NCBI GenBank assembly: GCA_021826035.1
Contig: JAKBBE010000004.1
Coordinates: forward strand, 14,036-78,035
Source of the DNA: Pseudomonadota bacterium
GTDB lineage: Bacteria; Pseudomonadota; Gammaproteobacteria; Steroidobacterales; Steroidobacteraceae
Direction: 5' to 3'
DNA: 64,000 nt
The notes under the pieces were generated by a model, which saw nothing but the letters and a program-made list of their open reading frames with translations, had not been told where the DNA came from and searched no databases. Within the stretch, counting starts at the first letter, position 1. Each line of letters begins with the position of its first letter. Both the position numbers and the translations under genes were made by a program. Below are positions 1 to 10,798 of this stretch, one piece after another.

Positions 1-1710
<1,710 letters not shown>

Positions 1711-1799
1711 GCGAAGTGTGTAAAAATTCCGCGGTAATATCGGCCGACGGCCTGTGCCGTCGCCGTCAACCGACAGGAGGGGGCCGCGTTATACGGGCT

Positions 1800-2420
1800 A
1801 TGGCAGACTCTGTTACGCTCGCCTCGCCTTATAGCATGCCGGCTGCCTTACGCGGCGACGTGGATCGTTCAGCTTCGAATTCCCAGACCACACAGCACGC
1901 GCTCGGCCGGTTCCTGGCGAGCGTCGAGCTGAAGGCATTCCGGATCGCTCAAGCGGCGCTGCGGCACGAGCAGGATGCGCTCGATGCCGTGCAGGATGCG
2001 ATGCTGCAGCTGGCCCGCGCGTATGCCGATCGGCCGGCCGAGCAGTGGAAGCCGCTCTTCTACCGTATCCTGGAGAACCGTATCCGCGACCTGCAGCGGC
2101 GGCGGAGCGTACGTGACCGGATCATGGCGTGGCTCCCGTTTGTGGCCGATGATGACGAGGTGCTCGATCCGTTGGCGACGGCGCCGAGTCCGGAGCTGCC
2201 GGCGGTGCGGCGCCTAGAGCTCGATGAGGCCATCGCCGCGCTGGAGCGTGCGGTGGGTGCGCTGCCGCGCCGGCAGCAGCAGGTATTCCTGCTGCGCACG
2301 CTAGAGGGCCTGGACGTCGAGCAGACGGCTCGGGCCATGGGCTGTTCGCAAGGTAGCGTGAAGACGCATTATTTCCGCGCGCTGCGCACGCTGCGCGCCG
2401 AGCTGAGTGAACTGATATGA
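1800..2420 (+). CDS. RNA polymerase sigma-70 family (ECF-like) sigma factor
   Basis: A 206-residue alternative sigma factor. Region 2 is visible around residues 45-90 (AxxxxQDAMLQLARAY, then a FYRILENRIRDLQRRR stretch) and region 4 at the C-terminus (LPxRQQQVFLLRTLEGLDVEQTARAMGCSQGSVKTH, the helix-turn-helix for -35 recognition). The ATG at 1800 follows an AGGAGG run about 20 bases upstream, a rather long spacing, so a slightly different start is possible. It overlaps the next gene by four bases (ATGA) and heads a four-gene operon with a membrane protein, a lipoprotein and a DUF3106 protein, which suggests these are co-regulated or its regulators. Its target promoters cannot be read from the window. 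Confidence 0.9.
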   Translation: MADSVTLASPYSMPAALRGDVDRSASNSQTTQHALGRFLASVELKAFRIAQAALRHEQDALDAVQDAMLQLARAYADRPAEQWKPLFYRILENRIRDLQRRRSVRDRIMAWLPFVADDDEVLDPLATAPSPELPAVRRLELDEAIAALERAVGALPRRQQQVFLLRTLEGLDVEQTARAMGCSQGSVKTHYFRALRTLRAELSELI

Positions 2421-2857
2421 GCGCTTGCGATTCTTCCCCCGAGTTTGAACATCGGCTGCGTGAGCTGCTCGAGCGGCAGACGGATGCGGCCGGCGGGCAT
2501 GTGCGCTCGCAGCTGACGCAAGCCCGCCATGCGGCCCTGCTGCAGGCCGGTGAGCACCGCGGTGTGTGGCGGGAGGTGCTGGCGGGGCGGCGCCGCTGGG
2601 TGCCCGCCGCCGGGGTGCTCGCGGCGGCGGTGGCGGCCGGGGTGCTGCTGCTGGGGCCGCATCGGGCCGATCGCTCGCCGCCGTCTGCGGGCGCTACGGC
2701 AGTGACGGCCCAGGATCTGCCGCTGCTGACCGATCGGGATGGACTTGCGATGCTCGAGGACGGCGGTGGTCAGTTCTACGAGTGGGCGGCCGTGCAGGGG
2801 CGTGGCGGGGCGGTGAGCGGGGCCGCCGCCGACGGGCCAAGCGAGCATGGCGGCTGA
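2417..2857 (+). CDS. DUF3619-like small single-pass membrane protein
   Basis: A 146-residue protein with a charged N-terminal half rich in Arg/Glu (ELLERQTDAAGGHVRSQLTQARHAAL, a pattern like DUF3619), one hydrophobic segment at about residues 64-81 (AAGVLAAAVAAGVLLLG) and a short C-terminal tail. Cytoplasmic N-terminus, one membrane helix and position directly after a sigma factor with an ATGA overlap fit an anti-sigma-like role, but no ASD zinc motif is present, so that is only an inference. The 3' end overlaps the next gene by 11 bases. Confidence 0.75.
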   Translation: MSACDSSPEFEHRLRELLERQTDAAGGHVRSQLTQARHAALLQAGEHRGVWREVLAGRRRWVPAAGVLAAAVAAGVLLLGPHRADRSPPSAGATAVTAQDLPLLTDRDGLAMLEDGGGQFYEWAAVQGRGGAVSGAAADGPSEHGG

Positions 2858-3110
2858 ACGATGCAGCGGTGCAACGGTGGCGGTGCTTCTGGCCGCGTCC
2901 CTCCTGCCAGCCGGTTGTGCTTCGGCCCCCCCGAAGCCGGTGCCGGTGCAGCTGCTGCAGTTCCTCGGCAGCAACGATCCGACCGGACAGGCCGAGCGCT
3001 CCGCGGGCGGCACCTGGCTCGGGTATCTCTCACAGCTGAAACTCCAGCCGTCGCCGCAGTCGAAAACGCCGGCCGGCACGGTGGCGGCGAACCGCAAGGC
3101 GGGTGGCTGA
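2847..3110 (+). CDS. Small predicted lipoprotein
   Basis: An 87-residue protein with a lipoprotein signal peptide: a hydrophobic stretch followed by LLPAGC, so Cys24 would be the acylated residue. The mature part is short, Pro/Gln-rich and without a recognised domain. It overlaps the gene before it by 11 bases and shares one base (TGATG) with the DUF3106 gene after it, which indicates translational coupling in the sigma-factor operon. Function unknown. Confidence 0.7.
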   Translation: MAAERCSGATVAVLLAASLLPAGCASAPPKPVPVQLLQFLGSNDPTGQAERSAGGTWLGYLSQLKLQPSPQSKTPAGTVAANRKAGG

Positions 3111-3751
3111 TGCTCAGCCTGCTGCGCGTCGCGCTCGTGGCGCTGCTGCTGGCGGCCGCGCCGGCGTGGGCCGTGCCGCCGCAGGGCGGGGCGGCAGCCG
3201 CGCTACCCTGGTCGGCGCTCACCGCGGCTCAGCAGCGGCTGCTCGGCCCGCTGCGTGGCCGCTGGGCGGCGCTGCCGCCGCAGCGCCAGCGGGCACTGGT
3301 GCGGGGCAGTCGGATCTGGCTGCAGCTCTCGCCCGCCGAACGCCGTCAGGCACAGCAGCGCTTCACCAAATGGAAGCGGATGTCGCCCGGTCAGCGCGCG
3401 CTGCTGCGCCAGCGCTGGCAGCAGTTCAAAGCACTGCCGGCGCAACAGCGCGCCGCGATCCGGCGCAGCTTCCGTGCCTTCCAGCGCCTGCCGGCGTGGC
3501 GCCGCCGCGTGCTACGCGAGCGCTGGCGCTCGGCCACGCCCGTGCAGCGTCAGGCGATGATCCGGCGCGCGCAGCAGCAGATGCGACGCCAGCGCATGAT
3601 GCGCCGGATGCGGCAGATGCGGCAGATGGGCCGTGCGCCTCGGCTGCGGCTGCGAGGCATGCCGGCAGAGCCGGGTGCATTGGGGTCGGGTCGGATGGGC
3701 GGTGGCGCGCTGCCCCCGCTGCGCCGCGGCGGCCGGCCGCCGTGGCGCTGA
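3110..3751 (+). CDS. DUF3106 domain protein, secreted, Arg/Gln/Met-rich
   Basis: A 213-residue protein with an N-terminal signal peptide (cleavage near APAWA-VPP). The mature part is built of repeats of about 20-25 residues with the pattern W-x-x-L-x-P-x-x-R, for example GRWAALPPQRQR, TKWKRMSPGQRA, QQFKALPAQQRA and RAFQRLPAWRRR, which is the DUF3106 signature. The end is very basic, with clusters of Arg and Met (MRRQRMMRRMRQ) and a Gly/Pro-rich tail. It is the last gene of the sigma-factor operon and converges on pntB with seven bases between stops. DUF3106 proteins have no assigned function; the extreme basic charge suggests binding to an anionic partner in the periplasm (inference). Confidence 0.85.
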   Translation: MLSLLRVALVALLLAAAPAWAVPPQGGAAAALPWSALTAAQQRLLGPLRGRWAALPPQRQRALVRGSRIWLQLSPAERRQAQQRFTKWKRMSPGQRALLRQRWQQFKALPAQQRAAIRRSFRAFQRLPAWRRRVLRERWRSATPVQRQAMIRRAQQQMRRQRMMRRMRQMRQMGRAPRLRLRGMPAEPGALGSGRMGGGALPPLRRGGRPPWR

Positions 3752-3770
3752 GCGCTCGCTAGCCGAGCGC
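3752..3770. terminator. Hairpin between convergent DUF3106 gene and pntB
   Basis: GCGCTCG and CGAGCGC form a 7-bp stem with a 5-base loop exactly between two convergent stop codons; the pntB stop lies within the loop. No U-run follows, so it may simply block read-through or stabilise 3' ends. Confidence 0.35.
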
Positions 3771-5156
3771 CTTGACGGCGGCAATCAGCTCCGAGCCCAC
3801 TTTCTGCGCATCGCCGTACAGCATGCGCGTGTTGTCTAGATAGAACAGCGCGTTCTCGATGCCGGAGAATCCCGCGCCCTGGCCGCGCTTGATCACGATC
3901 ACGTTCTGGGCCCGGTCGGCATTGAGGATCGGCATGCCGTAGATGGGACTGGACTTGTCAGTACGCGCCACTGGATTGACGACGTCGTTGGCGCCGATGA
4001 CGAGCGCCGCGTCCGCGGTGTCGAACTCGCCGTTGATTTCTTCCAGATCGCCGATCAGGTCATAGGGTACGCCCGCCTCGGCGAGCAGCACGTTCATGTG
4101 CCCGGGCATGCGGCCGGCCACCGGATGAATGGCGAAGCGCACGGTGACGCCCCGGTCGATCAGCAGCTGACACAGCTCCCAGATCTTGTGCTGCGCCTGC
4201 GCCACCGCCATGCCGTATCCCGGCACGACGATCACTTTTTGCGCGAATGCCAGCATCACCCCGACGTCGGAGGCCTCGATGGGCTTGAGGCTGCCGCTGA
4301 CCTCCCCGCCGCCCGCGGCGCTGCCTTCACCGAACCCGGAGAACAGCACGTTGCCGAGCGAGCGGTTCATGGCCTTGGCCATCAGCTGCGTCAGCAGCGT
4401 GCCGGCCGAGCCGACCACGGTGCCGGCGATGATCATCGCCGCGTTGTGCAGCGCGAAGCCCTCGAAGGCGACCGCCAGTCCGGTGAGCGCGTTGTACAGC
4501 GAAATCACCACCGGCATGTCCGCCCCGCCGATCGGCAGCGTCATGGCGAGGCCGAGCAGCAGCGCGAAGATCAGCAGACCCGTGACGTACACGCCCGAGC
4601 CGCCGGGATGCGCGACCTCGAGCACACCGTGCAGCAGCGCCGCGGCGAGCAGCAGCAGGCTCACGATCTGCTGGCCGGGGAAGCGGATGCTGCGCTTGAT
4701 CAGGCCCTGGAGCTTGGCGAAGGCGATCGCGCTGCCGCTGAAGGACACCGCGCCGATCAACCCGCCGACGACCGCCAGGGTGGTCCCCACGGCGCCGCCG
4801 CTGCCGCCGCGGTACAGCTCCACGGCTGCGATCGAGGCCGCAGCGCCGCCCCCCATGCCGTTGTACAGAGCGATCATCTGCGGCATGTTGGTCATGGCGA
4901 CCCGCTTGCCGCTCCACCAGGCGAGCGCCGCGCCGAGCACGAGGGCCGCGCCGATCAGCGGGTAATTGCTCAAGCCCGGATAGGCGAACGTCACAAGCGT
5001 CGCCACCAGCATCCCGGCGCCGGCCCAGATGATGCCGCTGCGGGCGCTTACCGGGGAGCTCATGCGTTTCAGCCCGGTGATGAACAGGACGGCCGTGACG
5101 AAATAGCTCGCCTGGATCAGCGAGCCGGCACTCCACGGCGCGGGCGTGGCCGGCAT
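3759..5156 (-). CDS. pntB: NAD(P) transhydrogenase subunit beta
   Basis: This 465-residue protein is the beta subunit of proton-translocating transhydrogenase, which uses the proton gradient to drive hydride transfer from NADH to NADP+. The N-terminal half has about nine membrane helices (domain II). The C-terminal third is the NADP(H)-binding domain III with the family fingerprint VPGYGMAVAQAQ and later ALVIGANDVVNPVAR. The start ATG abuts the stop of pntAB with no spacer, so the three pnt genes form one operon read leftwards. Length matches the family. Confidence 0.97.
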   Translation of the reverse strand: MPATPAPWSAGSLIQASYFVTAVLFITGLKRMSSPVSARSGIIWAGAGMLVATLVTFAYPGLSNYPLIGAALVLGAALAWWSGKRVAMTNMPQMIALYNGMGGGAAASIAAVELYRGGSGGAVGTTLAVVGGLIGAVSFSGSAIAFAKLQGLIKRSIRFPGQQIVSLLLLAAALLHGVLEVAHPGGSGVYVTGLLIFALLLGLAMTLPIGGADMPVVISLYNALTGLAVAFEGFALHNAAMIIAGTVVGSAGTLLTQLMAKAMNRSLGNVLFSGFGEGSAAGGGEVSGSLKPIEASDVGVMLAFAQKVIVVPGYGMAVAQAQHKIWELCQLLIDRGVTVRFAIHPVAGRMPGHMNVLLAEAGVPYDLIGDLEEINGEFDTADAALVIGANDVVNPVARTDKSSPIYGMPILNADRAQNVIVIKRGQGAGFSGIENALFYLDNTRMLYGDAQKVGSELIAAVKALG

Positions 5157-5462
5157 CTAGCGCTCCCTGGGCGCTGAGCGGGGCGCCTTGCTCGATTTGA
5201 ACATCTCCAGCATGCGTTCGGTCACGACGTAGCCGCCGACCGCGTTGCCGGCGGCAAGCAGCACGCCGAAGAAGCCGATGGTCTTCTCCAGCGGAGAGTG
5301 TGCGTTGCCGAGTGCGACCATCGCGCCGACCAGCACGATGCCGTGCACGAAGTTCGAGCCGGACATCAGCGGGGTGTGCAGAATCACCGGCACCCGCGAG
5401 ATCACCTCATAGCCGGTGAAGGCCGCGAGCATGAAGATGTAGAGCGCAACGATTCCGGTCAT
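5157..5462 (-). CDS. pntAB: NAD(P) transhydrogenase subunit alpha part 2
   Basis: A 101-residue membrane protein with three to four hydrophobic helices (FMLAAFTGYEVISRVP, NFVHGIVLVGAMVALG, FFGVLLAAGNAVGGYVVTERML), the separate membrane segment of the alpha subunit in three-gene pnt operons. It builds part of the proton channel with PntB. It sits 21 bases after pntAA and directly abuts pntB. Confidence 0.95.
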   Translation of the reverse strand: MTGIVALYIFMLAAFTGYEVISRVPVILHTPLMSGSNFVHGIVLVGAMVALGNAHSPLEKTIGFFGVLLAAGNAVGGYVVTERMLEMFKSSKAPRSAPRER

Positions 5463-5483
5463 GGTCGTCCCCTCGGCGAGGCT

Positions 5484-6605
5484 TCAGCCCGACAGCGCCT
5501 GACGCGTCGGTTCGTGACGGATCTGCCCGCCGTGCGTCAGACAGGCCTTGGCGAAGACCTCGTCTTCCCAGTCGATGGCGAGTTCCCCCTGCTTGATCGC
5601 CGGGGAGAGGATGTTCAGCAGGTTGCGCGCGTACATCTCGCTGGCGTTGTAGGCAAGCTCGGCCGGCAGATTCACCGGGCCGATGATCTGCACACCCTGA
5701 TGCACCACCGTCTCCCCGGCCCGCGTCAGCTCGCAGTTGCCGCCCTGCTCGGCGGCCAGATCCACGATCACCGACCCGGGCCGCATGCGCTCGGCCGCCG
5801 CGCGCGTGATGATCTTCGGTGCCGGCCGCCCAGGGACGGCGGCGGTGCTGATCAGCGCGTCCGCCGCGGCGATGCGCGCATCGAGAATGTCCTGCTGGCG
5901 GCGCTTCTCCTCCTCCGTCAGCTCGCGCGCGTAGCCGCCGGCGCCGTCGGCGCTTACGCCGGTGTCGACGAATTTCGCGCCGAGTGAACGGACCTGCTCC
6001 CGGGTCGCGCCGCGCACGTCGTAGGCTTCGACCACCGCGCCGAGCCGGCGCGCTGTCGCGATCGCCTGCAGGCCCGCTACGCCGGCGCCGATGACGAGCA
6101 CCTGGGCGGGCCGGACCGTGCCGGCCGCCGTGGTCAACATGGGCAGGAACTTCTGCAGATGGTTCGCCGCAATCAGCACGGCCTTGTAGCCGGAAATGGC
6201 CGCCTGCGAGGACAGCGCGTCCATCGACTGAGCGCGCGAGATGCGCGGCACCAGCTCCATCGCGAAACTGGTGATGCCCCGTTCCTGGAGTGCGTGCACT
6301 TCCGCATGGCGGGCATAGGGTTGCAGGAAGCCGGCCACCACCGTGCCGGGCTTCAGCGCGTTGATTTGCGCGATGTCGAGGGGTTGTACGGTGAGCAGCA
6401 CCTGCGCCCGCTCGAGCACGCCGGCGCTGTCGGCCCATTCGACACCGCGGTACAGCGCGTCGGGAAACTGGGCCCGCTCCCCGGCGCCGCGCTCCATGAG
6501 AATGCCGGCGCCCAAGCGCATGAATTTCTCGGCCACCTCGGGCACGAGACTGACGCGCGTCTCGCGGGCGGCGCTCTCGCGCAGCGCGCCGATTGTAATT
6601 GGCAT
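5484..6605 (-). CDS. pntAA: NAD(P) transhydrogenase subunit alpha part 1
   Basis: A 373-residue soluble NAD(H)-binding domain I of transhydrogenase, related to alanine dehydrogenase. Visible motifs are the N-terminal RESAARETRVSLVPEVAEK, the RISRAQSMDALSSQA loop and the Rossmann glycine motif VIGAGVAGLQAIATARRLGA near residue 170, followed by EAYDVR. The start ATG at 6605 was preferred to an in-frame ATG ten codons upstream because GGAAGGGG lies eight bases before it and the family begins at this point. First gene of the pnt operon. Confidence 0.96.
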   Translation of the reverse strand: MPITIGALRESAARETRVSLVPEVAEKFMRLGAGILMERGAGERAQFPDALYRGVEWADSAGVLERAQVLLTVQPLDIAQINALKPGTVVAGFLQPYARHAEVHALQERGITSFAMELVPRISRAQSMDALSSQAAISGYKAVLIAANHLQKFLPMLTTAAGTVRPAQVLVIGAGVAGLQAIATARRLGAVVEAYDVRGATREQVRSLGAKFVDTGVSADGAGGYARELTEEEKRRQQDILDARIAAADALISTAAVPGRPAPKIITRAAAERMRPGSVIVDLAAEQGGNCELTRAGETVVHQGVQIIGPVNLPAELAYNASEMYARNLLNILSPAIKQGELAIDWEDEVFAKACLTHGGQIRHEPTRQALSG

Positions 6606-6683
6606 CAAAAGCCCCTTCCGACCGGCAAGCGCCACGAACCGAGGCGGCCGGTTCCCATGTTCACTACCCTACACGTTGCTACG

Positions 6684-6713
6684 TTGAACTCAAGCACAAT
6701 CTTGCCTTATCTT
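6684..6713 (+). promoter_or_regulatory. Possible sigma-70 promoter of the HNH gene
   Basis: TTGAAC (6684-6689), 18-base spacer, TATCTT (6708-6713), or an overlapping TTATAA at 6712-6717. Transcription would begin about at the start codon, so the message could be leaderless; no Shine-Dalgarno sequence is seen before the ATG at 6724. Confidence 0.35.
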
Positions 6714-6723
6714 ATAACCGGCC

Positions 6724-7398
6724 ATGATGGGCATAGACTTCGAGCGCGCCGATTTCGGCTCGAGCGATGGCCTGCGGATCACTCCTGCGGGGCCGGTGCG
6801 CGGGCTCTCTCAACTTGTGCTGCGAACAGACGTCGCCGGCATGCCTCTGGAGTGGATCGACTACCGGGAAGCGGCCCGTCTGTACACTCAGGAACAGGTC
6901 GCCTATACCTGTGGCAGCCGCCTGTTCACGTTGATCGGCGGCATCAACGCGCTGACCGGCCGGCGCACGACGCTCGACATCAATTCCATCGTCGCCACGA
7001 TCGGCCACACCGGCAATCCCGGCAGCACCCGGCACGACTACGTGCCGCCCTTGAACAACCAGACGCTCTTTCGGCGCGATGCGCACATCTGCATGTACTG
7101 CGGCCAGCGGTTCGGGACCCGGGATCTGTCCCGCGATCATGTGCGCCCGTTCAGCCAAGGCGGCATCGACGTCTGGAACAACGTGGTGACCGCATGCCGC
7201 CGTTGCAACAACCAGAAGGCCTCACGTACCCCGGAGCAGGCCAAGATGCAGCTGGTCGCCGTGCCGTTCACGCCGACCTATGCGGAGTACATCTTTCTGA
7301 AGGGCCGGCGCGTGCTCGCCGACCAGATGGAGTACCTGCTGGCGCATTTCCCGCGGACCAGTCCGCTGCATGATCGCATTCAACGCTGGCTGAGCTGA
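6724..7398 (+). CDS. HNH endonuclease
   Basis: A 224-residue protein with a C-terminal HNH nuclease fold: CMYCG, then SRDHVRPFSQGG with the metal-binding DH pair, WNNVVTACRRCNNQKAS with the Asn and the second CxxC. The N-terminal 110 residues resemble the common HNH family in which a DUF-like alpha/beta part precedes the zinc-stabilised nuclease. Such chromosomal HNH proteins are metal-dependent DNA nickases or endonucleases, with no agreed cellular role. Two adjacent ATG codons (6724, 6727) are possible starts. It is divergent from pntAA and followed by another nuclease gene. Confidence 0.88.
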   Translation: MMGIDFERADFGSSDGLRITPAGPVRGLSQLVLRTDVAGMPLEWIDYREAARLYTQEQVAYTCGSRLFTLIGGINALTGRRTTLDINSIVATIGHTGNPGSTRHDYVPPLNNQTLFRRDAHICMYCGQRFGTRDLSRDHVRPFSQGGIDVWNNVVTACRRCNNQKASRTPEQAKMQLVAVPFTPTYAEYIFLKGRRVLADQMEYLLAHFPRTSPLHDRIQRWLS

Positions 7399-7447
7399 GT
7401 CCCGCCGGGGCTGACCCCGGGGTACGCCGCTGACGGAGCCGCTGATT

Positions 7448-8344
7448 TTGCTATACCTCATCGACGGCTCGGTCTATGTTTTCCGCGCCTATCATTCGCA
7501 ACTGCCCGAGATGCTCGACGCCGAGGGGCGCCCGGTACATGCGGTGTTCGGTTTCGCCCGCTTTATCGGGGATCTGCTTGAGCGGACGCGGCCGCAGTTC
7601 GTCGCGGTCGCTTTCGATCGGCGTCTCGCCACCTCCTACCGCAACGAGATCTACCCGGCGTACAAGGCCAACCGTGAACCGGCGCCGCCGGACCTGGCCG
7701 TGCAGTTCGAGTACTGCCGTGAGCTGTGTGCGCGGCTCGGTCTGGCGGTATTCGTCGATTCGCATTATGAGGCCGACGATGTCATCGGTACTCTGGCGCG
7801 CCAGATGCGCATGCAGGGTATCCGCTCGGCGTTCATCACCCGCGACAAGGATCTGGCGCAGCTGGTGCGCGACGGGGATCTGTACTGGGACTTCGGGGCA
7901 CGCGGGCAGCTCGGCTACCGTGACGTCGAGCGGCATTTCGGCGTCGCTCCGGAGCGATTTGCCGACTATCTGGCGCTCACCGGTGACACGTCGGACAACA
8001 TTCCGGGTGTCCCGGGGATCGGCCCGAAGACCGCCGCGGCGCTGATGCGTGCTTTCGGCTCCATCGATGAGCTGTATGCCAGCCTCGGACGAGTCGCCAC
8101 GCTCGGCCTGCGTGGTGCACGCGAGTTGCGCGAGCGGCTTCATGAGCATCGCGAGGCGGTCTATCTGGCGCGCCGCCTGACACGCATTGTGTGTGACATG
8201 CCGCTGGAGGCGAGTCCCGAGCAGCTGCGCCCGCGCGTACCGGATCTGCAGGCCCTCGGCACGCTCTACGACCGGCTCGGCTTCGGGCCGCTGCTGCGTC
8301 GTCAGGGCGAGCGGCTCGCGGGGCTCGCCGTGCCGAGTGGCTGA
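7448..8344 (+). CDS. Standalone 5'-3' exonuclease (PolA N-domain/FEN family)
   Basis: A 298-residue flap endonuclease/5'-3' exonuclease like the N-terminal domain of DNA polymerase I. Acidic metal-binding residues are in place: LIDGSVYVFRAYH at the N-terminus, YEADDVIGTLA near residue 112, ITRDKDLAQLV, and ALTGDTSDNIPGVPGIGPKTAAALM, the last including the helix-hairpin-helix. It lacks polymerase and proofreading domains, so it would act in removing RNA primers or flaps. The start is a TTG at 7448 with GGAG about ten bases upstream; no ATG fits the conserved N-terminus. Confidence 0.93.
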   Translation: MLYLIDGSVYVFRAYHSQLPEMLDAEGRPVHAVFGFARFIGDLLERTRPQFVAVAFDRRLATSYRNEIYPAYKANREPAPPDLAVQFEYCRELCARLGLAVFVDSHYEADDVIGTLARQMRMQGIRSAFITRDKDLAQLVRDGDLYWDFGARGQLGYRDVERHFGVAPERFADYLALTGDTSDNIPGVPGIGPKTAAALMRAFGSIDELYASLGRVATLGLRGARELRERLHEHREAVYLARRLTRIVCDMPLEASPEQLRPRVPDLQALGTLYDRLGFGPLLRRQGERLAGLAVPSG

Positions 8345-8433
8345 GCCGACGCAGGTGACATTGGTCTGGCAGGAATTCGCGCGGGCTTCGGCTATGCTCG
8401 GTGCTCACGTCACAAGAACCAGCGGGGGTTACC

Positions 8434-10782
8434 ATGGCGACCAAGAACATCGTGTCCGTCCTGCAGGAGGAGCGCGTCTTCCCGCCGCCTGCGCAGTTCA
8501 GTGCGCGCGCGCGGCTGAAGCCGGCGGATCTCGAGGCTTTGCACCGCCACGCGCAGACCGACTACACCGGCTTCTGGGCACAGCTGGCCCGCGAGCATCT
8601 CGTGTGGCACAAGCCGTTCACGGTCACCCTCGATGAGCAGAACGCGCCCAATTTCCGCTGGTTCACCGACGGCGAGCTCAACGTCTCGTTCAACTGCCTC
8701 GATGTGCACCTTGCCGACCGTGGTCACAAACCGGCCATCATCTTCGAGGGCGAGCCGGGCGATGTGCGGCGGATCAGTTATCAGGAACTGCACGGCGAGG
8801 TCTGCCGCTTCGCCAACACGCTGAAATCGCTCGGCGTGCAGCGCGGGGACCGTGTGGCGATTTACATGCCGCTCGTGCCCGAGATCATTGTGGCGATGCA
8901 CGCGTGTAACCGCATCGGTGCGATCCACTCGGTGGTGTTCGGTGGCTTCTCCGCCCCGGCGCTGAAGGAGCGGATCGAGGACACTGGCGCGAAAGTACTT
9001 ATCACCGCCGATGGCGGCTGGCGTGGCGGACATGCCATCGAGCTGAAGGCGGCCGCGGACAAGGCGCTCGCGGCCGGCTGCCCGAGCATCAAGCATGTCG
9101 TGGTGTTGCAGCGGACCGCTCATGCCATCTCGATGGAGCCGGGCCGCGACCTGTGGTGGCATGAGGCGATCGCCGGGCGCTCCCCGGTGTGCGAGCCCGA
9201 GTGGGTCGACGCAGAGCACCCGCTGTACCTGCTGTACACCTCCGGCTCAACGGGCAAGCCCAAGGGCATCCAGCACTCGAGCGCCGGTTATCTGCTCGGG
9301 GCGAAGCTCACCACCGAGTGGGTGTTCGATCTGCGCGAGCAAGACGTATTCTGGTGCACCGCGGATGCCGGCTGGGTCACCGGGCACAGTTATCTCGCCT
9401 ACGGACCACTGGCCGCCGGCGCCACCGTCGTGATGTACGAGGGTGGGCCGACCTATCCGGATGGTGGCCGTTTCTGGAAGATCTGCCAGGATCACGGGGT
9501 GAGCGTGTTCTACACCGCCCCGACGGCGATCCGTGCACTGATGAAGCTCGGTGACGAGGTGCCTTCGGGTTACGACCTGTCGCGGCTACGCCTGCTCGGC
9601 AGCGTCGGGGAGCCGATCAATCCCGAAGCCTGGATGTGGTACCACCGGGTCATCGGCGGTGGCCGCTGTCCGATCGTTGACACCTGGTGGCAGACCGAGA
9701 CCGGCGCGATCATGCTCTCGCCGCTGCCCGGAATCACCCCGACCAAGCCCGGTTCATGCACGCTGCCGCTGCCGGGGATCGAGGCGGAGATCGTCGACGA
9801 TCGCGGTGCGCCGGTGACCCGGGCTGATGCCGGCGGGTATTTGGTCATTAAGAAGCCCTGGCCGTCGATGCTGCGCACCATCTGGCGCAACAACGACCGC
9901 TACCTGGCCGCCTACTGGGAGAAGTTCCGCAACCGGTACTACGTCGCCGGAGACAGTGCGCATCGCGACAAGGACGGGTATTTCTGGATCATGGGGCGCA
10001 TCGATGATGTGCTGAACGTGGCCGGCCATCGCCTCGGCACCATGGAGATCGAGTCAGCGCTCGTGGCCCATCCGCGCGTCGCCGAGGCGGCCGTGGTCGG
10101 CAAGCCACATGAGGTCAAGGGCGAGTCGGTGTTCGCCTACGTGGTCTGCCGAGGCGCCCGGCCAAAGGGCGATGCGGCGCGCCTGGTGCAGGAGCTGCGC
10201 GATTGGGTCGGGCAGCAGCTCGGCGCCATCGCCAAGCCGGATGAGATCCGTTTCGCGGATAACCTGCCGAAGACCCGCTCCGGGAAGATCATGCGCCGGC
10301 TGCTGCGCGCCATCGCGCGCGGCGAGGATATTGCACAGGACGTCTCGACACTGGAGAACCCGGCGATCCTCGATCAGCTGCGCGGTGCGGATGAGGGGGC
10401 GGCGCCTGCGGCGCGAGCCAAACGACCGGCGCGAGCACCGGCGACACCCGACCGATCTGTAGCACGGCCCCGCAAGACGGCCGCGAAGAAACGCGCCCGG
10501 TCCGCAACGGCCCAATCCCGTGCGGCGCAGCCCGCCCTGCGGCGGGCTGCGGCAGTCCCGGCGGCCGCACGCCGCCCGAAGACCAAGGCCGTGAAGCGCA
10601 AGCCGGTGGCGGCCAAGACCACCAAAGTCGCCAAGACCGTCCGGGTTCGGTCCCGCAAGGCGGTGCAGAAGAAGACCGTCAAGTCCGGCCGGATCGCCGG
10701 CCGCCGGCCGGCGCCCAAGCGCAAGAGCGCGCGTCGGGCGGCCGTGCGTCGCACGACGCGTACCGGCGGGCGGCGCCGCTGA
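8434..10782 (+). CDS. acs: Acetyl-CoA synthetase with C-terminal histone H1-like basic tail
   Basis: Residues 1-650 are a full AMP-forming acetyl-CoA synthetase (acetate + ATP + CoA to acetyl-CoA). The P-loop [11 protein letters not shown] lies near residue 268, the pocket motif DTWWQTETG carries the Trp typical of acetate-specific enzymes, and the catalytic, acetylatable Lys of RSGKIMRR is near residue 618. From residue 656 to 782 the same frame continues as a low-complexity Ala/Lys/Arg/Pro tail: 127 residues with 46 Lys or Arg and a single acidic residue, similar to bacterial H1-like proteins. Normal Acs stops near 650. The start ATG at 8434 follows a G-rich stretch; an earlier in-frame ATG at 8401 is less likely. 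The fusion is continuous, with no sign of a frameshift. Confidence 0.95.
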   Translation: MATKNIVSVLQEERVFPPPAQFSARARLKPADLEALHRHAQTDYTGFWAQLAREHLVWHKPFTVTLDEQNAPNFRWFTDGELNVSFNCLDVHLADRGHKPAIIFEGEPGDVRRISYQELHGEVCRFANTLKSLGVQRGDRVAIYMPLVPEIIVAMHACNRIGAIHSVVFGGFSAPALKERIEDTGAKVLITADGGWRGGHAIELKAAADKALAAGCPSIKHVVVLQRTAHAISMEPGRDLWWHEAIAGRSPVCEPEWVDAEHPLYLLYTSGSTGKPKGIQHSSAGYLLGAKLTTEWVFDLREQDVFWCTADAGWVTGHSYLAYGPLAAGATVVMYEGGPTYPDGGRFWKICQDHGVSVFYTAPTAIRALMKLGDEVPSGYDLSRLRLLGSVGEPINPEAWMWYHRVIGGGRCPIVDTWWQTETGAIMLSPLPGITPTKPGSCTLPLPGIEAEIVDDRGAPVTRADAGGYLVIKKPWPSMLRTIWRNNDRYLAAYWEKFRNRYYVAGDSAHRDKDGYFWIMGRIDDVLNVAGHRLGTMEIESALVAHPRVAEAAVVGKPHEVKGESVFAYVVCRGARPKGDAARLVQELRDWVGQQLGAIAKPDEIRFADNLPKTRSGKIMRRLLRAIARGEDIAQDVSTLENPAILDQLRGADEGAAPAARAKRPARAPATPDRSVARPRKTAAKKRARSATAQSRAAQPALRRAAAVPAAARRPKTKAVKRKPVAAKTTKVAKTVRVRSRKAVQKKTVKSGRIAGRRPAPKRKSARRAAVRRTTRTGGRRR

Positions 10783-10798
10783 GGCGGGCGCCCTCAGG

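Noticed and set aside
4098..5177. 359-codon plus-strand frame rich in His, Gln and Arg
   Set aside because: Antisense shadow of pntB.
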